This document shows, piece after piece, positions 1 through 8,110 of a DNA stretch of 26,841 nt (position 1 is the stretch's first letter; every line of letters begins with the position of its first letter). Where the stretch lies: NCBI GenBank assembly GCA_964596775.1, contig CAZQVN010000049.1:1-26841 (forward strand). The letters run 5' to 3'. A program made the translations under genes and the position numbers. Source of the DNA: CAZQVN01 sp964596775 (GTDB taxonomy: Bacteria > Eisenbacteria > RBG-16-71-46 > JABDJR01 > JAWXBZ01). Under the pieces are notes generated by a model. It was not told the DNA's origin and made no database searches. It saw only the letters and a program-made list of their open reading frames with translations.

Positions 1-127
1 TCACCCGTCGACGATCACGATGCCTTCGACATCCGTCAATGTGACAAATTCATCTCGCCAACGTCAATGTAAAAGTGCATCGAGCGGGATGCGATCGACG
101 CGATGCAGGAAAAGTGCGCGCGGAATT
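1..127. other. Window-edge non-coding stretch
   Basis: This stretch lies downstream of the last dockerin-like gene. On the - strand only very short frames are visible, such as a 14-codon frame without a ribosome binding site. I see no supported gene, RNA or terminator here. A neighbouring gene may begin beyond the window edge. Confidence 0.4.
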
Positions 128-802
128 TCAGGGGCCGGCGTCGCCGATGCACGACGACGACGAGGCGAGGTAGGGTGTGAGAAGCGTGGCATCGGAAAGA
201 CCGACGACAAGGTCGCAGTTCAGATCCGTGCACCAGTTGTAGGTGGCCGTGGCCAGGGGCGTCGTGTGCTTGACGGCATCGGAGAGGCCCGTGGCGCAGA
301 CGCCGGCGGGATCCCAGAGACTCTGGGTGTTCGTCGGAAGACGGCCGGCCGCATCCACCGCGTCCGGCGAGACGGTGCCGCACTCCTGGTACTTGATCCC
401 GTCCGCAAAAACTTCCGCCGCGAATTTCAGAGGGCCGGGGATCGCCGCGAGGTTGTACTGGATGCACCCTCCCGCGGCGATGTTGAACGTGGCGACGCCG
501 TTTGCGTTCGTGGTCGCGCTGAAAACGCGCGGGCGGGGTCCCGGAACCGTGGCGCACCAGCAGATGAGCGTGTCGCCGACGGTGGTGAACCGGAGCTGGA
601 CAGCGGCTGCGGCGATTGGGCCGTTGCACGCGGCGATTGTCACCGTATAGGCGAGACTTCCGTCCGGGCTGATACCGAGGCAGTTGGGCACGGTGGAGTA
701 CCCGGGGTCGGGAACGCTGCACGGCCCGGCCCCCGCGGCGGGGGTGGAGGCCAGCATCAGAAGGAAGAGGGCGCACAGGAATACGCCGCGCGGAGTCGTC
801 AT
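128..802 (-). CDS. Secreted Cys-rich protein with dockerin-like C-terminus (paralog 2)
   Basis: Protein of 224 residues with no recognised enzymatic function. Residues 1-24 form a signal peptide (MTTPRG, then a Leu-rich core ending near AAGAG). The body has 11 cysteines, which suggests disulfides in an exported protein, and a beta-rich, Ig-like look around the ICWC segment. Near the C-terminus, DLNCDLVVGLSDATLLTPYL resembles one dockerin/EF-hand-like repeat (D-x-N-x-D-x-x-V-x-x-x-D). It is highly similar along its whole length to the upstream gene, so the pair is a tandem duplication. The ATG at 802 overlaps the TGA of the upstream gene (ATGA), which decides the start and implies translational coupling. 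A role at the cell surface or outside the cell is inferred. The dockerin match is a visual resemblance only. Confidence 0.8.
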   Translation of the reverse strand: MTTPRGVFLCALFLLMLASTPAAGAGPCSVPDPGYSTVPNCLGISPDGSLAYTVTIAACNGPIAAAAVQLRFTTVGDTLICWCATVPGPRPRVFSATTNANGVATFNIAAGGCIQYNLAAIPGPLKFAAEVFADGIKYQECGTVSPDAVDAAGRLPTNTQSLWDPAGVCATGLSDAVKHTTPLATATYNWCTDLNCDLVVGLSDATLLTPYLASSSSCIGDAGP

Positions 803-1464
803 GGCCCCGCATCTCCCGGACAGGATGCCGAACCGGCGAGAAACGGAGTCAGAATCGTGGCGTCGGAGAGGCCCACGGCCAGATCGCAGTTCAGATCCGA
901 ACACCAGTTGTACGTGGACGTGGCCAGCGGCGTGGTGTGTTTGACGGCGTCAGCGAGACCGACGGCACAGACGCCGGCCGGATCCCAGAGACTTTGCGTG
1001 CCGGTGGGAAGCCGGCCTGAAGCATCCACGGCGTCCGGCGAGACGGTACCGCACTCCTGGAGCTTCACGCCGTCCGCAAAGACTTCGGCGGCAAACTTGA
1101 GCGGCCCCGGAATCGCTGCGAGGTTGTACTGGATACACCCGCCCGCCGCGATGTTGAACGAGGCGACACCGTTCACGTTCGTGGACCTGCTAAAGACCCT
1201 GGGACGTGGCCCGGGTGTGGAGGCACACCAGCAGACGAGTGTGTCGCCCACGATGGTGAAACGGAGGTCTACGGCCGCTGCGGCGACCGGACCGTTGCTG
1301 CACACGATCGTCACAGTATAACTCAGGCCTCCATCCGGGCTGATCCCGAGGCAGTTGGGCACGTTCGACCAATCGAGCGTGAAGGTGCAGTCACCAGCGA
1401 AGGAAGCCGATCCCCCGGTCATGCCCAGAATCAGAACCGTGAGGAAACCTGTCCGAAGAAACAC
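799..1464 (-). CDS. Secreted Cys-rich protein with dockerin-like C-terminus (paralog 1)
   Basis: Protein of 221 residues, the first of two tandem paralogs. I chose the GTG at 1464 because GGGGAGG lies just upstream of it and because the product then starts with a normal signal peptide (VFLRTGFLTVLILGMTGG). A GTG at 1506 would add 14 hydrophilic residues and lacks those signs. After the signal peptide come 11 cysteines at the same places as in the downstream copy, the shared segment NCLGISPDG, and a C-terminal dockerin-like stretch DLNCDLAVGLSDATILTPFL. The paralogs differ mainly in the signal peptide, the first 15 mature residues and scattered positions, so the duplication looks fairly recent. 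Function is unknown; an exported calcium-binding or protein-binding role is inference. Confidence 0.8.
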   Translation of the reverse strand: MFLRTGFLTVLILGMTGGSASFAGDCTFTLDWSNVPNCLGISPDGGLSYTVTIVCSNGPVAAAAVDLRFTIVGDTLVCWCASTPGPRPRVFSRSTNVNGVASFNIAAGGCIQYNLAAIPGPLKFAAEVFADGVKLQECGTVSPDAVDASGRLPTGTQSLWDPAGVCAVGLADAVKHTTPLATSTYNWCSDLNCDLAVGLSDATILTPFLAGSASCPGDAGP

Positions 1465-1513
1465 AGCTGCCTCCCCGAGAGGGTGATGAGGTTTGCCCTG
1501 CTCCACTACTTCA

Positions 1514-1541
1514 AGTGTAGCCGGATTCCGGGTTTCGGCAA
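1514..1541 (-). promoter_or_regulatory. Candidate sigma70-type promoter for the dockerin-like pair
   Basis: On the - strand there is a -35 TTGCCG (1541-1536), a 16-base spacer and a -10 TACACT (1519-1514). Transcription would start near 1507, about 43 bases before the GTG at 1464. The region is less GC-rich than its surroundings. This is read by eye only. Confidence 0.4.
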
Positions 1542-1592
1542 CTTTAATAACCTCCCGTGCATCCGATCCGCGCCGCTGCGGACCCGCATCCG

Positions 1593-1618
1593 GGTTCCGG
1601 GGCGTTTTGCCCGCAACC
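1593..1618 (-). terminator. Weak hairpin after the C25 peptidase gene
   Basis: The arms GGTT (1593-1596) with AACC (1615-1618) and GGGC (1600-1603) with GCCC (1609-1612) form an interrupted stem just past the peptidase stop. There is no clear U tract, so terminator function is uncertain. Confidence 0.22.
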
Positions 1619-1628
1619 GGGTCCCGGC

Positions 1629-4600
1629 CTACCGGTGGATCACCAGGCGCTCCAGGGCCGTCCGGTTTCCCCGCGCGCCCCTGATCGTGACTTTATAGAG
1701 GTACACGCCGTTGGCCGGCATATCCCCCCTGGAGTCCCGCGGCAACCAGTCGAACCGGTTCTGGCCGACTTCGACCGAAATCGGAAACCGGGCCACGAGA
1801 CGACCGGCCACGCTGAAGACCGTGATCTCTCCGGTTGGCGCATCGCCCGCCGGAGCGTTGAGTGAGCAGAAGAACCGGACCGGTCCGGCCCCTTCCCAGG
1901 GATTCGGCCAGCTGTAGAGGTCGCGGATCGAAAACTCCGACTGCACCCGTATCGCGAGGCGGCCCGTCCCGGATCGGACCGGCTCGCCGCGGATCAGCAC
2001 CTGCAGGTCCAGCCGTCCCTCGGGCAACGCGCTCGTGCTCGCCGCCTCCCAGACCCGCCGCTCCGGATCCACCGGCGACCAGTCGAAGGGGCCCGCCTCG
2101 CCGTTCACGGACACGTCCACCTCGGCGCGAAGGAGCGGCACGGGACTGTTCACCCGGACCTGGAATCCGGCGTCGGGAGTCACCACCTGGTCGGGCGACA
2201 GCGGACGTCCGCCGGAGGACCAGTCCACGCGGAGTTCGACGGTCAGGGGATAATCCCGCCTGCGGCCGAGCCAGTCCGTCGTTTCGATCACGATCGGATA
2301 GGATGCGGGCTCGAGTTCCGTATCGAACAGGAGTCGTCGACCGCAGGACACGGAATCGGCCGAAACGGAAAACTCCGACTCCGGAACGGCGATCCCGTCG
2401 ACGCGCAGCGATACTCCGCCCACGTCCACGTCGTCCATGAGCCGCGCCTCGATGCGGGCCCGGAATCCCCCCGGCGCCGCCGCAATCGCCGCGCCCGGCT
2501 CGACCGCCCCGCCGTTGACCCGCAGTTCGGCGCGCGCCGGCCCCATGTCGATCCGCATGGTCGGGTCGCCCAGGAGCGTCGTCGTCGTGAACAGGTTCTG
2601 GATCAGTCCGGGCGTCGATGCGCCCCCGCCCAGTTCCACGGCCATGCGGACCAGCGCCTGGTCCTTCCCTTCCCCGAGGATGCGGCGGCGGAGCCCGGAG
2701 GCGGGATCCAGCGGGAGGTCCGTGAACAGCGCCCGGTTCAGATAGACCTGGAGCGGCCGGTTCAGGGCCACGAGTTCGTACCCGGTGCTCCCGATCGACG
2801 CGATCGCCCCGCGGTTCGGCAGGAGCACCATCGCCTCGCCGATGGAGTGCTCGGTCACCGCCTCCCCGAAATATTCGAACTCGTTCACGTGGCAGCCGAT
2901 CCCCAGGAACACGAACGGCCGGCCCACGTTCGTCAGCTGCTCCGGATCGCGATTCGCGGGCGACGTGAAGGCGCCGTTGAACTCCACGAACCCCTCCGTG
3001 CCGAGCTTCACACGGCTCGAGTGGCCGGAAAACGACTGGAACAGGTGACCGCGGCTCGATTCCGCGATCCAGAGCGGCGCGATCCGCGCCTTCACGTAGT
3101 CGCGCGTCCGCGTCACGTCCGGACAGTCCGGGTTTCCCGCTCCCCGGCCGAGCGCCGCGACCGTATCGAGAAGCGCCGACATCCTGAGGTGTTCGCAGCG
3201 GAAATCCACGGCGCAGGCGTTGCGCGAGATCTCCGCGCAGAGCGAATCGCCGCCGGACTCGAACGTGATCTCCTCGGGTCGAAGGCAGTAGCTCCCCGTG
3301 CCGAGGATCGAATCGGAATACCGGTCGTCGCTGACGACCAGGCCGCGGCGCCGCCACAGCTCGTCGTCGCCGTAGCGGTCGTAGAGGATCAGCTTCGAGA
3401 CGACCGCCCGCGTTTCCGCCTCTGAGCCGACCGGTAGCCGCCCCACGTGCATGTCCGGAAGGAGATCGCCGTCGAGGTCGCCGGGGGCCAGCGCGCCGAC
3501 ATAGTAATTGTCGCTGCCGACCAGTTCGACCCGACTGTTGGGGCCGGGAATGGATCCGTAGAGCATCATCGTCGGCACCCAGTCGGGATCGGACATACCC
3601 AGGTCCTTCCGGTAGTCCTCGCTGGCATCCCCGACAATCAGCAGGTGCTCCGGTGGCCGCGCCCAGGCGCGAAAGACGTGACGCAGCCAGTCCCGGATCG
3701 CCGGCACCGACTTGTCCCCCCCGGAAAACAGGTCCCACACCTCCTGCGGAGCGGCCACGGCGATCCGGTGCCCCTGGGCGGCCCGGTGATCCAGCAGCGG
3801 CTGCAGTTCCGCGCGGAAGCGGGGGTGGCAGAGCACGATGAGATCGGCGCCCGTGTCCTCGGTGATGCCGGAACGCTCGACCCGGGCGATCGCTCCCCCG
3901 ACAAGATCCGGGGGAAGCCCGGCGGCGGTCAGGCCCGGAATCCGGTCCGGTTCAAGAGCCGTCCACGTTTCCGATCCGGAAACGCAGGCGCGGAACCGCA
4001 CTTCGTAGTCGGGAAACGGAGGACCCGACCGCTGCCGGTACCGCTCCGGCGCCAGGTTCACGCGGACCGGATTTCCGGCGTCCGTCACCCGGAACAGAAA
4101 CATTTCGGGGCGCCGGAGCCCGTGCAGGACGAACTCCACGTCACCGGTGAGTCCACCCGCGTCGAACTCGAGCCGTCCGTCGACGAGACGGTAGCTCCGC
4201 GGATAGGTCACCTCCACGCGGTCGAAGAGCGCCCCGCTTCCCCCGGTTTCCTCCCTCCCCGGAAACAGCTGACGTCCTTCCACCTCAAGGGGCCAGCACC
4301 CGTCGGGAAACCGCGCCGACGGGATCGGACCGGAGTCGAACCGGAACGGCTCGGCTCCTTCGAAGCGGCCGCGGGAGAGGAGGACGGTGTCCGGCGGCGC
4401 GGCGCAGCTTCTCCCGGCGCGGAGCGAAACGAAGTGGGAGTTGAGCGAAAACCCCTGCCAGAAGGCGCGGATCCGGACCACGCCACCGGAAACGAGACCC
4501 GGAGTTTCCAGCGACAGCGTCTGCCGGGGTACGCCCGTTCCGATCCAGTAGAACGTGTCCAGAACGGGAAACGGGGTGCCGGGTTGCCCGGGGATGTCCG

Positions 4601-5639
4601 GAACGTACACGCTGTTGTCCTCGAACCGGACCGAACTCGTGAACGAGGCCGGCGTGACGGCGCCGGCCGCATCCATCCAGCCGTCTTCGCTTCCGATCCG
4701 GGCTCCGTTGCCGTTTCCGCACGTCAGCCAGTAACAGTGAACCCGGGTGAAGCGCCCGGCCGCGGCAGCCGGCGCGAAGCGGTCGGCCTGGTCGCGACCG
4801 TAGAACAGGAAGCGGTCGCCGGCGTCGAAGATCCCCGGGTCGCCGGAGTCGTCGATCACGAGAACCGGCACGTCGGTTTCGAGCGGATCGGCCGGATCGA
4901 CGGGGTTCCTCGTCTTCTCGAACAGGCGGACTTCGGCAACGGGCACCTGTTCGGGCCAGCCCAGCGGGACGAGGTCGGAAACGGTCACGGCGTACCACCC
5001 GCTCCGCCCGACGCGGAACCGGAATTCCGCCGCGGTTTCCGGGGTCCGTTCGATCCCGGCCCGCGCGTTCCGCCCCCCGGAACTCCCGCGGCCGGCAGAC
5101 TCTCCGTTTCGCGCACCCCGTTCCGGCAAGGGACTTCCGGAGTCGCGATCCCCCCGGTCCTCCGTGGCGGACAGGACGCTGAACGCAACCGCGTCCGCGC
5201 CGTTCAGAAAACAGGTCCGGTACGTGTCCGCGAAGGTGGGAGAGCCGGCCGGGCGCGGGGCGGAGGGACCGGATGCGTTCGCGTCCGGCGGGTGGTGGTC
5301 CCGCGCGACGAAATCGATGCGGATCCGGGCCGACCGGACTCCGGGGTCCACCCGGATCCGTCCCGCCCGCACATCACGAAGAACACCGATCTCCTCGAAA
5401 TGGACGCCCGATGCCCCGCCTTCGACCGTGCAGACGCCGCGACAACCGGCGGGCAGCGCAATCCCCGCGCCCCGCGGGGCGTCCATGGCCGGGCCGGCAT
5501 CGAATTGAACCGTAACGCCCGACGCATCCGAAAGCAGCAGCCGGAAGGGCCCGCCGCCGGCCGGACCGGGGTTTCCGGCGGCCGGTCCGGCAAGAAACAG
5601 GACCAGCACCATGAGTCCGGGGATTCTCGAGCCTCTCAT
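1629..5639 (-). CDS. Secreted gingipain-type cysteine peptidase (family C25) with FlgD/T9SS-like C-terminal domain
   Basis: Large exported protein of 1336 residues. Residues 1-22 are a signal peptide (MVLVLFLAGPAAG core). A long N-terminal beta-rich region, probably a propeptide with Ig-like parts, precedes the C25 catalytic domain at roughly 597-975. The domain begins at ADLIVLCHPRF and includes HLLIVGDASEDY. The candidate catalytic dyad is His873 in FQSFSGHSS and Cys916 in GIGCHVNEF, 43 residues apart, as expected for His-then-Cys order in this clan. Downstream beta-sandwich segments lead to a final FlgD/Por-secretion-like domain at about 1240-1336 (YSWPNPW through GVYLYKVTIRG). Family knowledge says such peptidases are secreted or surface-attached endopeptidases. 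The His is followed by Ser-Ser rather than the commoner Gly, so specificity cannot be guessed. The gene stands alone and diverges from the foldase gene. Confidence 0.9.
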   Translation of the reverse strand: MRGSRIPGLMVLVLFLAGPAAGNPGPAGGGPFRLLLSDASGVTVQFDAGPAMDAPRGAGIALPAGCRGVCTVEGGASGVHFEEIGVLRDVRAGRIRVDPGVRSARIRIDFVARDHHPPDANASGPSAPRPAGSPTFADTYRTCFLNGADAVAFSVLSATEDRGDRDSGSPLPERGARNGESAGRGSSGGRNARAGIERTPETAAEFRFRVGRSGWYAVTVSDLVPLGWPEQVPVAEVRLFEKTRNPVDPADPLETDVPVLVIDDSGDPGIFDAGDRFLFYGRDQADRFAPAAAAGRFTRVHCYWLTCGNGNGARIGSEDGWMDAAGAVTPASFTSSVRFEDNSVYVPDIPGQPGTPFPVLDTFYWIGTGVPRQTLSLETPGLVSGGVVRIRAFWQGFSLNSHFVSLRAGRSCAAPPDTVLLSRGRFEGAEPFRFDSGPIPSARFPDGCWPLEVEGRQLFPGREETGGSGALFDRVEVTYPRSYRLVDGRLEFDAGGLTGDVEFVLHGLRRPEMFLFRVTDAGNPVRVNLAPERYRQRSGPPFPDYEVRFRACVSGSETWTALEPDRIPGLTAAGLPPDLVGGAIARVERSGITEDTGADLIVLCHPRFRAELQPLLDHRAAQGHRIAVAAPQEVWDLFSGGDKSVPAIRDWLRHVFRAWARPPEHLLIVGDASEDYRKDLGMSDPDWVPTMMLYGSIPGPNSRVELVGSDNYYVGALAPGDLDGDLLPDMHVGRLPVGSEAETRAVVSKLILYDRYGDDELWRRRGLVVSDDRYSDSILGTGSYCLRPEEITFESGGDSLCAEISRNACAVDFRCEHLRMSALLDTVAALGRGAGNPDCPDVTRTRDYVKARIAPLWIAESSRGHLFQSFSGHSSRVKLGTEGFVEFNGAFTSPANRDPEQLTNVGRPFVFLGIGCHVNEFEYFGEAVTEHSIGEAMVLLPNRGAIASIGSTGYELVALNRPLQVYLNRALFTDLPLDPASGLRRRILGEGKDQALVRMAVELGGGASTPGLIQNLFTTTTLLGDPTMRIDMGPARAELRVNGGAVEPGAAIAAAPGGFRARIEARLMDDVDVGGVSLRVDGIAVPESEFSVSADSVSCGRRLLFDTELEPASYPIVIETTDWLGRRRDYPLTVELRVDWSSGGRPLSPDQVVTPDAGFQVRVNSPVPLLRAEVDVSVNGEAGPFDWSPVDPERRVWEAASTSALPEGRLDLQVLIRGEPVRSGTGRLAIRVQSEFSIRDLYSWPNPWEGAGPVRFFCSLNAPAGDAPTGEITVFSVAGRLVARFPISVEVGQNRFDWLPRDSRGDMPANGVYLYKVTIRGARGNRTALERLVIHR

Positions 5640-5678
5640 GCCCCTATTATGGAGGATCCCGGGGCCTGCCGCCTTTTA

Positions 5679-5708
5679 TTGTTCCGGTGACGGGGCTGGT
5701 GATATAGT
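5679..5708 (+). promoter_or_regulatory. Candidate promoter for the PpiD/SurA-like gene
   Basis: TTGTTC (5679-5684) and TATAGT (5703-5708) are separated by 18 bases in the 149-base divergent region, giving a leader of about 75 bases. A TTGACA at 5723-5728 is also present but has no good -10 partner. Weak evidence. Confidence 0.3.
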
Positions 5709-5788
5709 CATGCCCTTCGATTTTGACAGGACAGTCCGAAACGCGGCCTCCGGGACGTCGATTTTAAACCAGCAAGGGAGTTTCATAC

Positions 5789-7609
5789 ATGCTCGATGCG
5801 ATGCGTAAGAACACGAAGGTGGTTCTGTGGATCCTGGTCTTCGCCTTCGTGGCCCTCATCTTCCTGGTCTGGGGCGCGGATTCCCAGATGGGGTGCGGAC
5901 AGGCCCAGGGCGTCGTCGGCCGGGTGAACGGCGAGGCCATCACGCTGGATCAGTTCAACCGGGTTCTCCAGACGAACCGCGACAGTTTCCGGACCACCCG
6001 GGGATCGGAGCCCGGCCCGGGCGACGAAGCCCGGATGTTCACCCAGACATGGGACAGCATCATCGAGCAGATGCTGTTGAGCCAGGAAGCGAAACGGATG
6101 GGCTTCACGCCGACGGACGAGGAACTGCTGCTCGCCCGGACGGAACCGCCCCAGGCCATCCGCCAGGAGCCCACGTTCCAGACCGACGGTCGCTTCGACG
6201 CCCAGAAGTACCAGCAGCTGATCAACGACCCGAACATCGACCCGGCATTCTTCGTCCAGCTGGAGGCGATGTACCGGGAGCTCATCCCGGTGGAGCGCCT
6301 CACCATGCTCGTCTACTCCGGCGCCCGGGTGTCCGAGGCCGAAATCCGCCGGGCGTTTCACGACCGCAACGAGCAGGCGCGGGTCACCTACCGTCTCTTC
6401 GACATGCGCACCTATCCCCTCGAGGATACGGTGACCGCCGCCGAGGCCGAGGCTTATTTCAAGGCCCACCCCGAGGAGTTCCGGCTCCCTCCCCAGAGCA
6501 CCATCCGTTACGCGCGCTTCGAACGCACGCCGACCGAGCAGGATCTCGAGGACTACCGCCTGCAGCTCGCGGACTACGCGGCGATCGCCCGGCGCTACAT
6601 CGCCGGTGATTCCACGGCCCTCTCGTTCGCCATGCTCGCGGAAACCTACTCGGATCTTCCCTCCGCGGTGGAGGGTGGTTTCGAGGACCGCTTCTACGGT
6701 CGCGGCGAACTGACTCCCGAACTGGAACAGGTGGCCTTCTCTCTCCCCGCGGGCGCCATCTCCGATCCGATCCGCGACCGGGCCGGTTTCCACATCATCC
6801 AGGTCGACTCGGTGCTCATGGACGGTGTCGACACGCGCGTGCGTTTCCGGGACCTGATGGTCAAGGTCGAGGCCAGCCCCGCCACGGTCGCCGACATGGA
6901 GGAGAAGATCGCGAACATCCGGACCGAAGCCGCGAAGAAGGGGCTCAAGGCTCCCGTGGAAGCCGCCGGCGCTTCGATCGTCGAGCCTCCCCCGTTCGCC
7001 GAGGGCACCTACGTGCGCGGCCTCGAATCCGTCCCGGGCGTGGTCGAATGGGCATTCAAGGCCCGTCCCGGAGACATCAGCGGAAGGTTCGAAACCAACG
7101 ACGCCTGGTACGTGGCCGAACTGGTCGCCCGTCACGACAACAAGAACCCCACGTTCAAGGACAACCAGGCCCTGGCCAGGCAGAAGGCCACCGAAGCCCG
7201 GCAGCGCGAGCGCGCCCGGGCGGATGCGGAGAGCTTCCTGGCCCAGGTCCGGGGCGCGGAGTCGTGGCGCGTCGCGGCCGGCGCCGATTCCAGCCAGATC
7301 CGCACCGTCGGTCCGTTCAGCCGCGTGGCCGGCGTGCCGGGGCTCGGACGGGAAGCGGAAGTCCTGGCGGCGGCCTTCGGCCTTTCCCCCGGATCGGTGT
7401 CGGGACCGCTCAAGTCCACGCGGGGCGTCGTGGTGTTGAAGGTCGACGAAAGGACGCCGGCCGACGAGTCACTGCTTGAAGCGCAGAGAACACAGATCGA
7501 GCAGCAGCTGCTGATCCAGCGGCGCAACGAGATGTATCAGGACTGGCTGACGCAGCTCAAGAAGAAGGCGGAGATCAAGGATTACCGCGACCTCTACTTC
7601 ACGTCCTAG
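5789..7609 (+). CDS. PpiD/SurA-like periplasmic peptidyl-prolyl isomerase, membrane-anchored
   Basis: Protein of 606 residues with the PpiD architecture: a short cytoplasmic N-terminus, one membrane anchor at about 11-29 (VVLWILVFAFVALIFLVWG), then a SurA_N-like helical region beginning VVGRVNGEAITLDQFNRVL. A parvulin-type rotamase domain spans about 225-340 (MLAETYSDLPSAVEGG through GFHIIQVDSV). A second, degenerate PpiC-like half lies at about 400-560. The family catalyses proline isomerisation and chaperones outer-membrane or exported proteins in the periplasm. The start has AAGGGAG about 8 bases upstream. The stop is only 3 bases from that of the convergent HIT gene. PpiD and SurA cannot be told apart here; the TM anchor and length favour PpiD. 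The two exported peptidases nearby would be plausible clients (inference). Confidence 0.9.
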   Translation: MLDAMRKNTKVVLWILVFAFVALIFLVWGADSQMGCGQAQGVVGRVNGEAITLDQFNRVLQTNRDSFRTTRGSEPGPGDEARMFTQTWDSIIEQMLLSQEAKRMGFTPTDEELLLARTEPPQAIRQEPTFQTDGRFDAQKYQQLINDPNIDPAFFVQLEAMYRELIPVERLTMLVYSGARVSEAEIRRAFHDRNEQARVTYRLFDMRTYPLEDTVTAAEAEAYFKAHPEEFRLPPQSTIRYARFERTPTEQDLEDYRLQLADYAAIARRYIAGDSTALSFAMLAETYSDLPSAVEGGFEDRFYGRGELTPELEQVAFSLPAGAISDPIRDRAGFHIIQVDSVLMDGVDTRVRFRDLMVKVEASPATVADMEEKIANIRTEAAKKGLKAPVEAAGASIVEPPPFAEGTYVRGLESVPGVVEWAFKARPGDISGRFETNDAWYVAELVARHDNKNPTFKDNQALARQKATEARQRERARADAESFLAQVRGAESWRVAAGADSSQIRTVGPFSRVAGVPGLGREAEVLAAAFGLSPGSVSGPLKSTRGVVVLKVDERTPADESLLEAQRTQIEQQLLIQRRNEMYQDWLTQLKKKAEIKDYRDLYFTS

Positions 7610-7612
7610 ACA

Positions 7613-8110
7613 TCAGCGTCCGGCGGGAATCCCGCCAAGGGCCTTCCGGAGTCGATCGTAGGTCCTGTCGATCGACTCCGGAAGAACCTTCGTGTCGGCC
7701 ACGACCGGCATGAAGTTCGTGTCTCCGTTCCAGCGCGGCACCACGTGAAAGTGAATGTGGCCCAGGACCCCGGCTCCCGCGCTCCTTCCCAGGTTCACCC
7801 CCACGTTGATGCCGTGCGGCCGGTACTCGCGGCGCAATGCCGTTTCGGTCCGCCGCAGTCCGTCCCAGATCGCTTTCTGCTCCGCGGCGGTCAGCGGCTT
7901 GAGGTAGCCGCGGTGCCGCACCGGCGCCACCATCAGGTGGCCGCAGTTGTAGGGAAACGCATTGAGCACGATCATCGCGTGCTCGTCCCGCTCGATGAGA
8001 AGCGTTTCGGGCCCCGGTTTGCGGCGGGCCAGCCCGCAGAACAGGCACCCCTTTTCCTTGACGGCCTTTTCCACGTACTGCATCCGCCATCCCGCCCAGA
8101 GCCGCTTCAT
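7613..8110 (-). CDS. HIT-family nucleotide hydrolase/transferase (Ap4A phosphorylase-like)
   Basis: Protein of 165 residues. The histidine triad reads GHIHFHVVPRW, with His118, His120 (expected nucleophile) and His122. The N-terminal LWAGWRMQYV and the CLFC pair (Cys22, Cys25) match the subgroup around mycobacterial Ap4A phosphorylase, which acts on dinucleoside polyphosphates or nucleoside phosphoramidates in the cytoplasm. The ATG overlaps the TGA of the upstream nucleotidyltransferase gene (ATGA), so it is the last gene of the folB-to-HIT operon. A perfect 15-bp inverted repeat lies inside the last 25 codons. The substrate cannot be decided from the sequence. Confidence 0.92.
   Translation of the reverse strand: MKRLWAGWRMQYVEKAVKEKGCLFCGLARRKPGPETLLIERDEHAMIVLNAFPYNCGHLMVAPVRHRGYLKPLTAAEQKAIWDGLRRTETALRREYRPHGINVGVNLGRSAGAGVLGHIHFHVVPRWNGDTNFMPVVADTKVLPESIDRTYDRLRKALGGIPAGR
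7622..7683. terminator. Perfect 15-bp inverted repeat at the convergent gene junction, possible bidirectional terminator
   Basis: Arms at 7644-7658 (TTCCGGAGTCGATCG) and 7669-7683 are perfect reverse complements around a 10-base loop. A second short hairpin, GGCGGG (7622-7627) with CCCGCC (7631-7636), sits between it and the foldase stop. Both lie within the HIT reading frame and just past the + strand stop codon. No U tract follows on either strand, so classic intrinsic termination is not shown; blocking of transcript ends or RNA protection is possible. Confidence 0.45.

Noticed and set aside
20..1321. A 433-codon + frame opposite the dockerin-like genes
   Set aside because: It mirrors the tandem duplication of the opposite strand and lacks a ribosome binding site or recognisable domain.
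3447..5690. A 747-codon open frame on the + strand opposite the C25 peptidase gene
   Set aside because: It is antisense to a gene with clear catalytic motifs, has Arg/Pro/Gly-rich low-complexity content and no domain signs. Long antisense frames are expected at this GC content.
5723..5728. A perfect TTGACA upstream of the PpiD/SurA-like gene
   Set aside because: No -10 element lies 16-18 bases downstream; the nearest AT-rich block is about 33 bases away.
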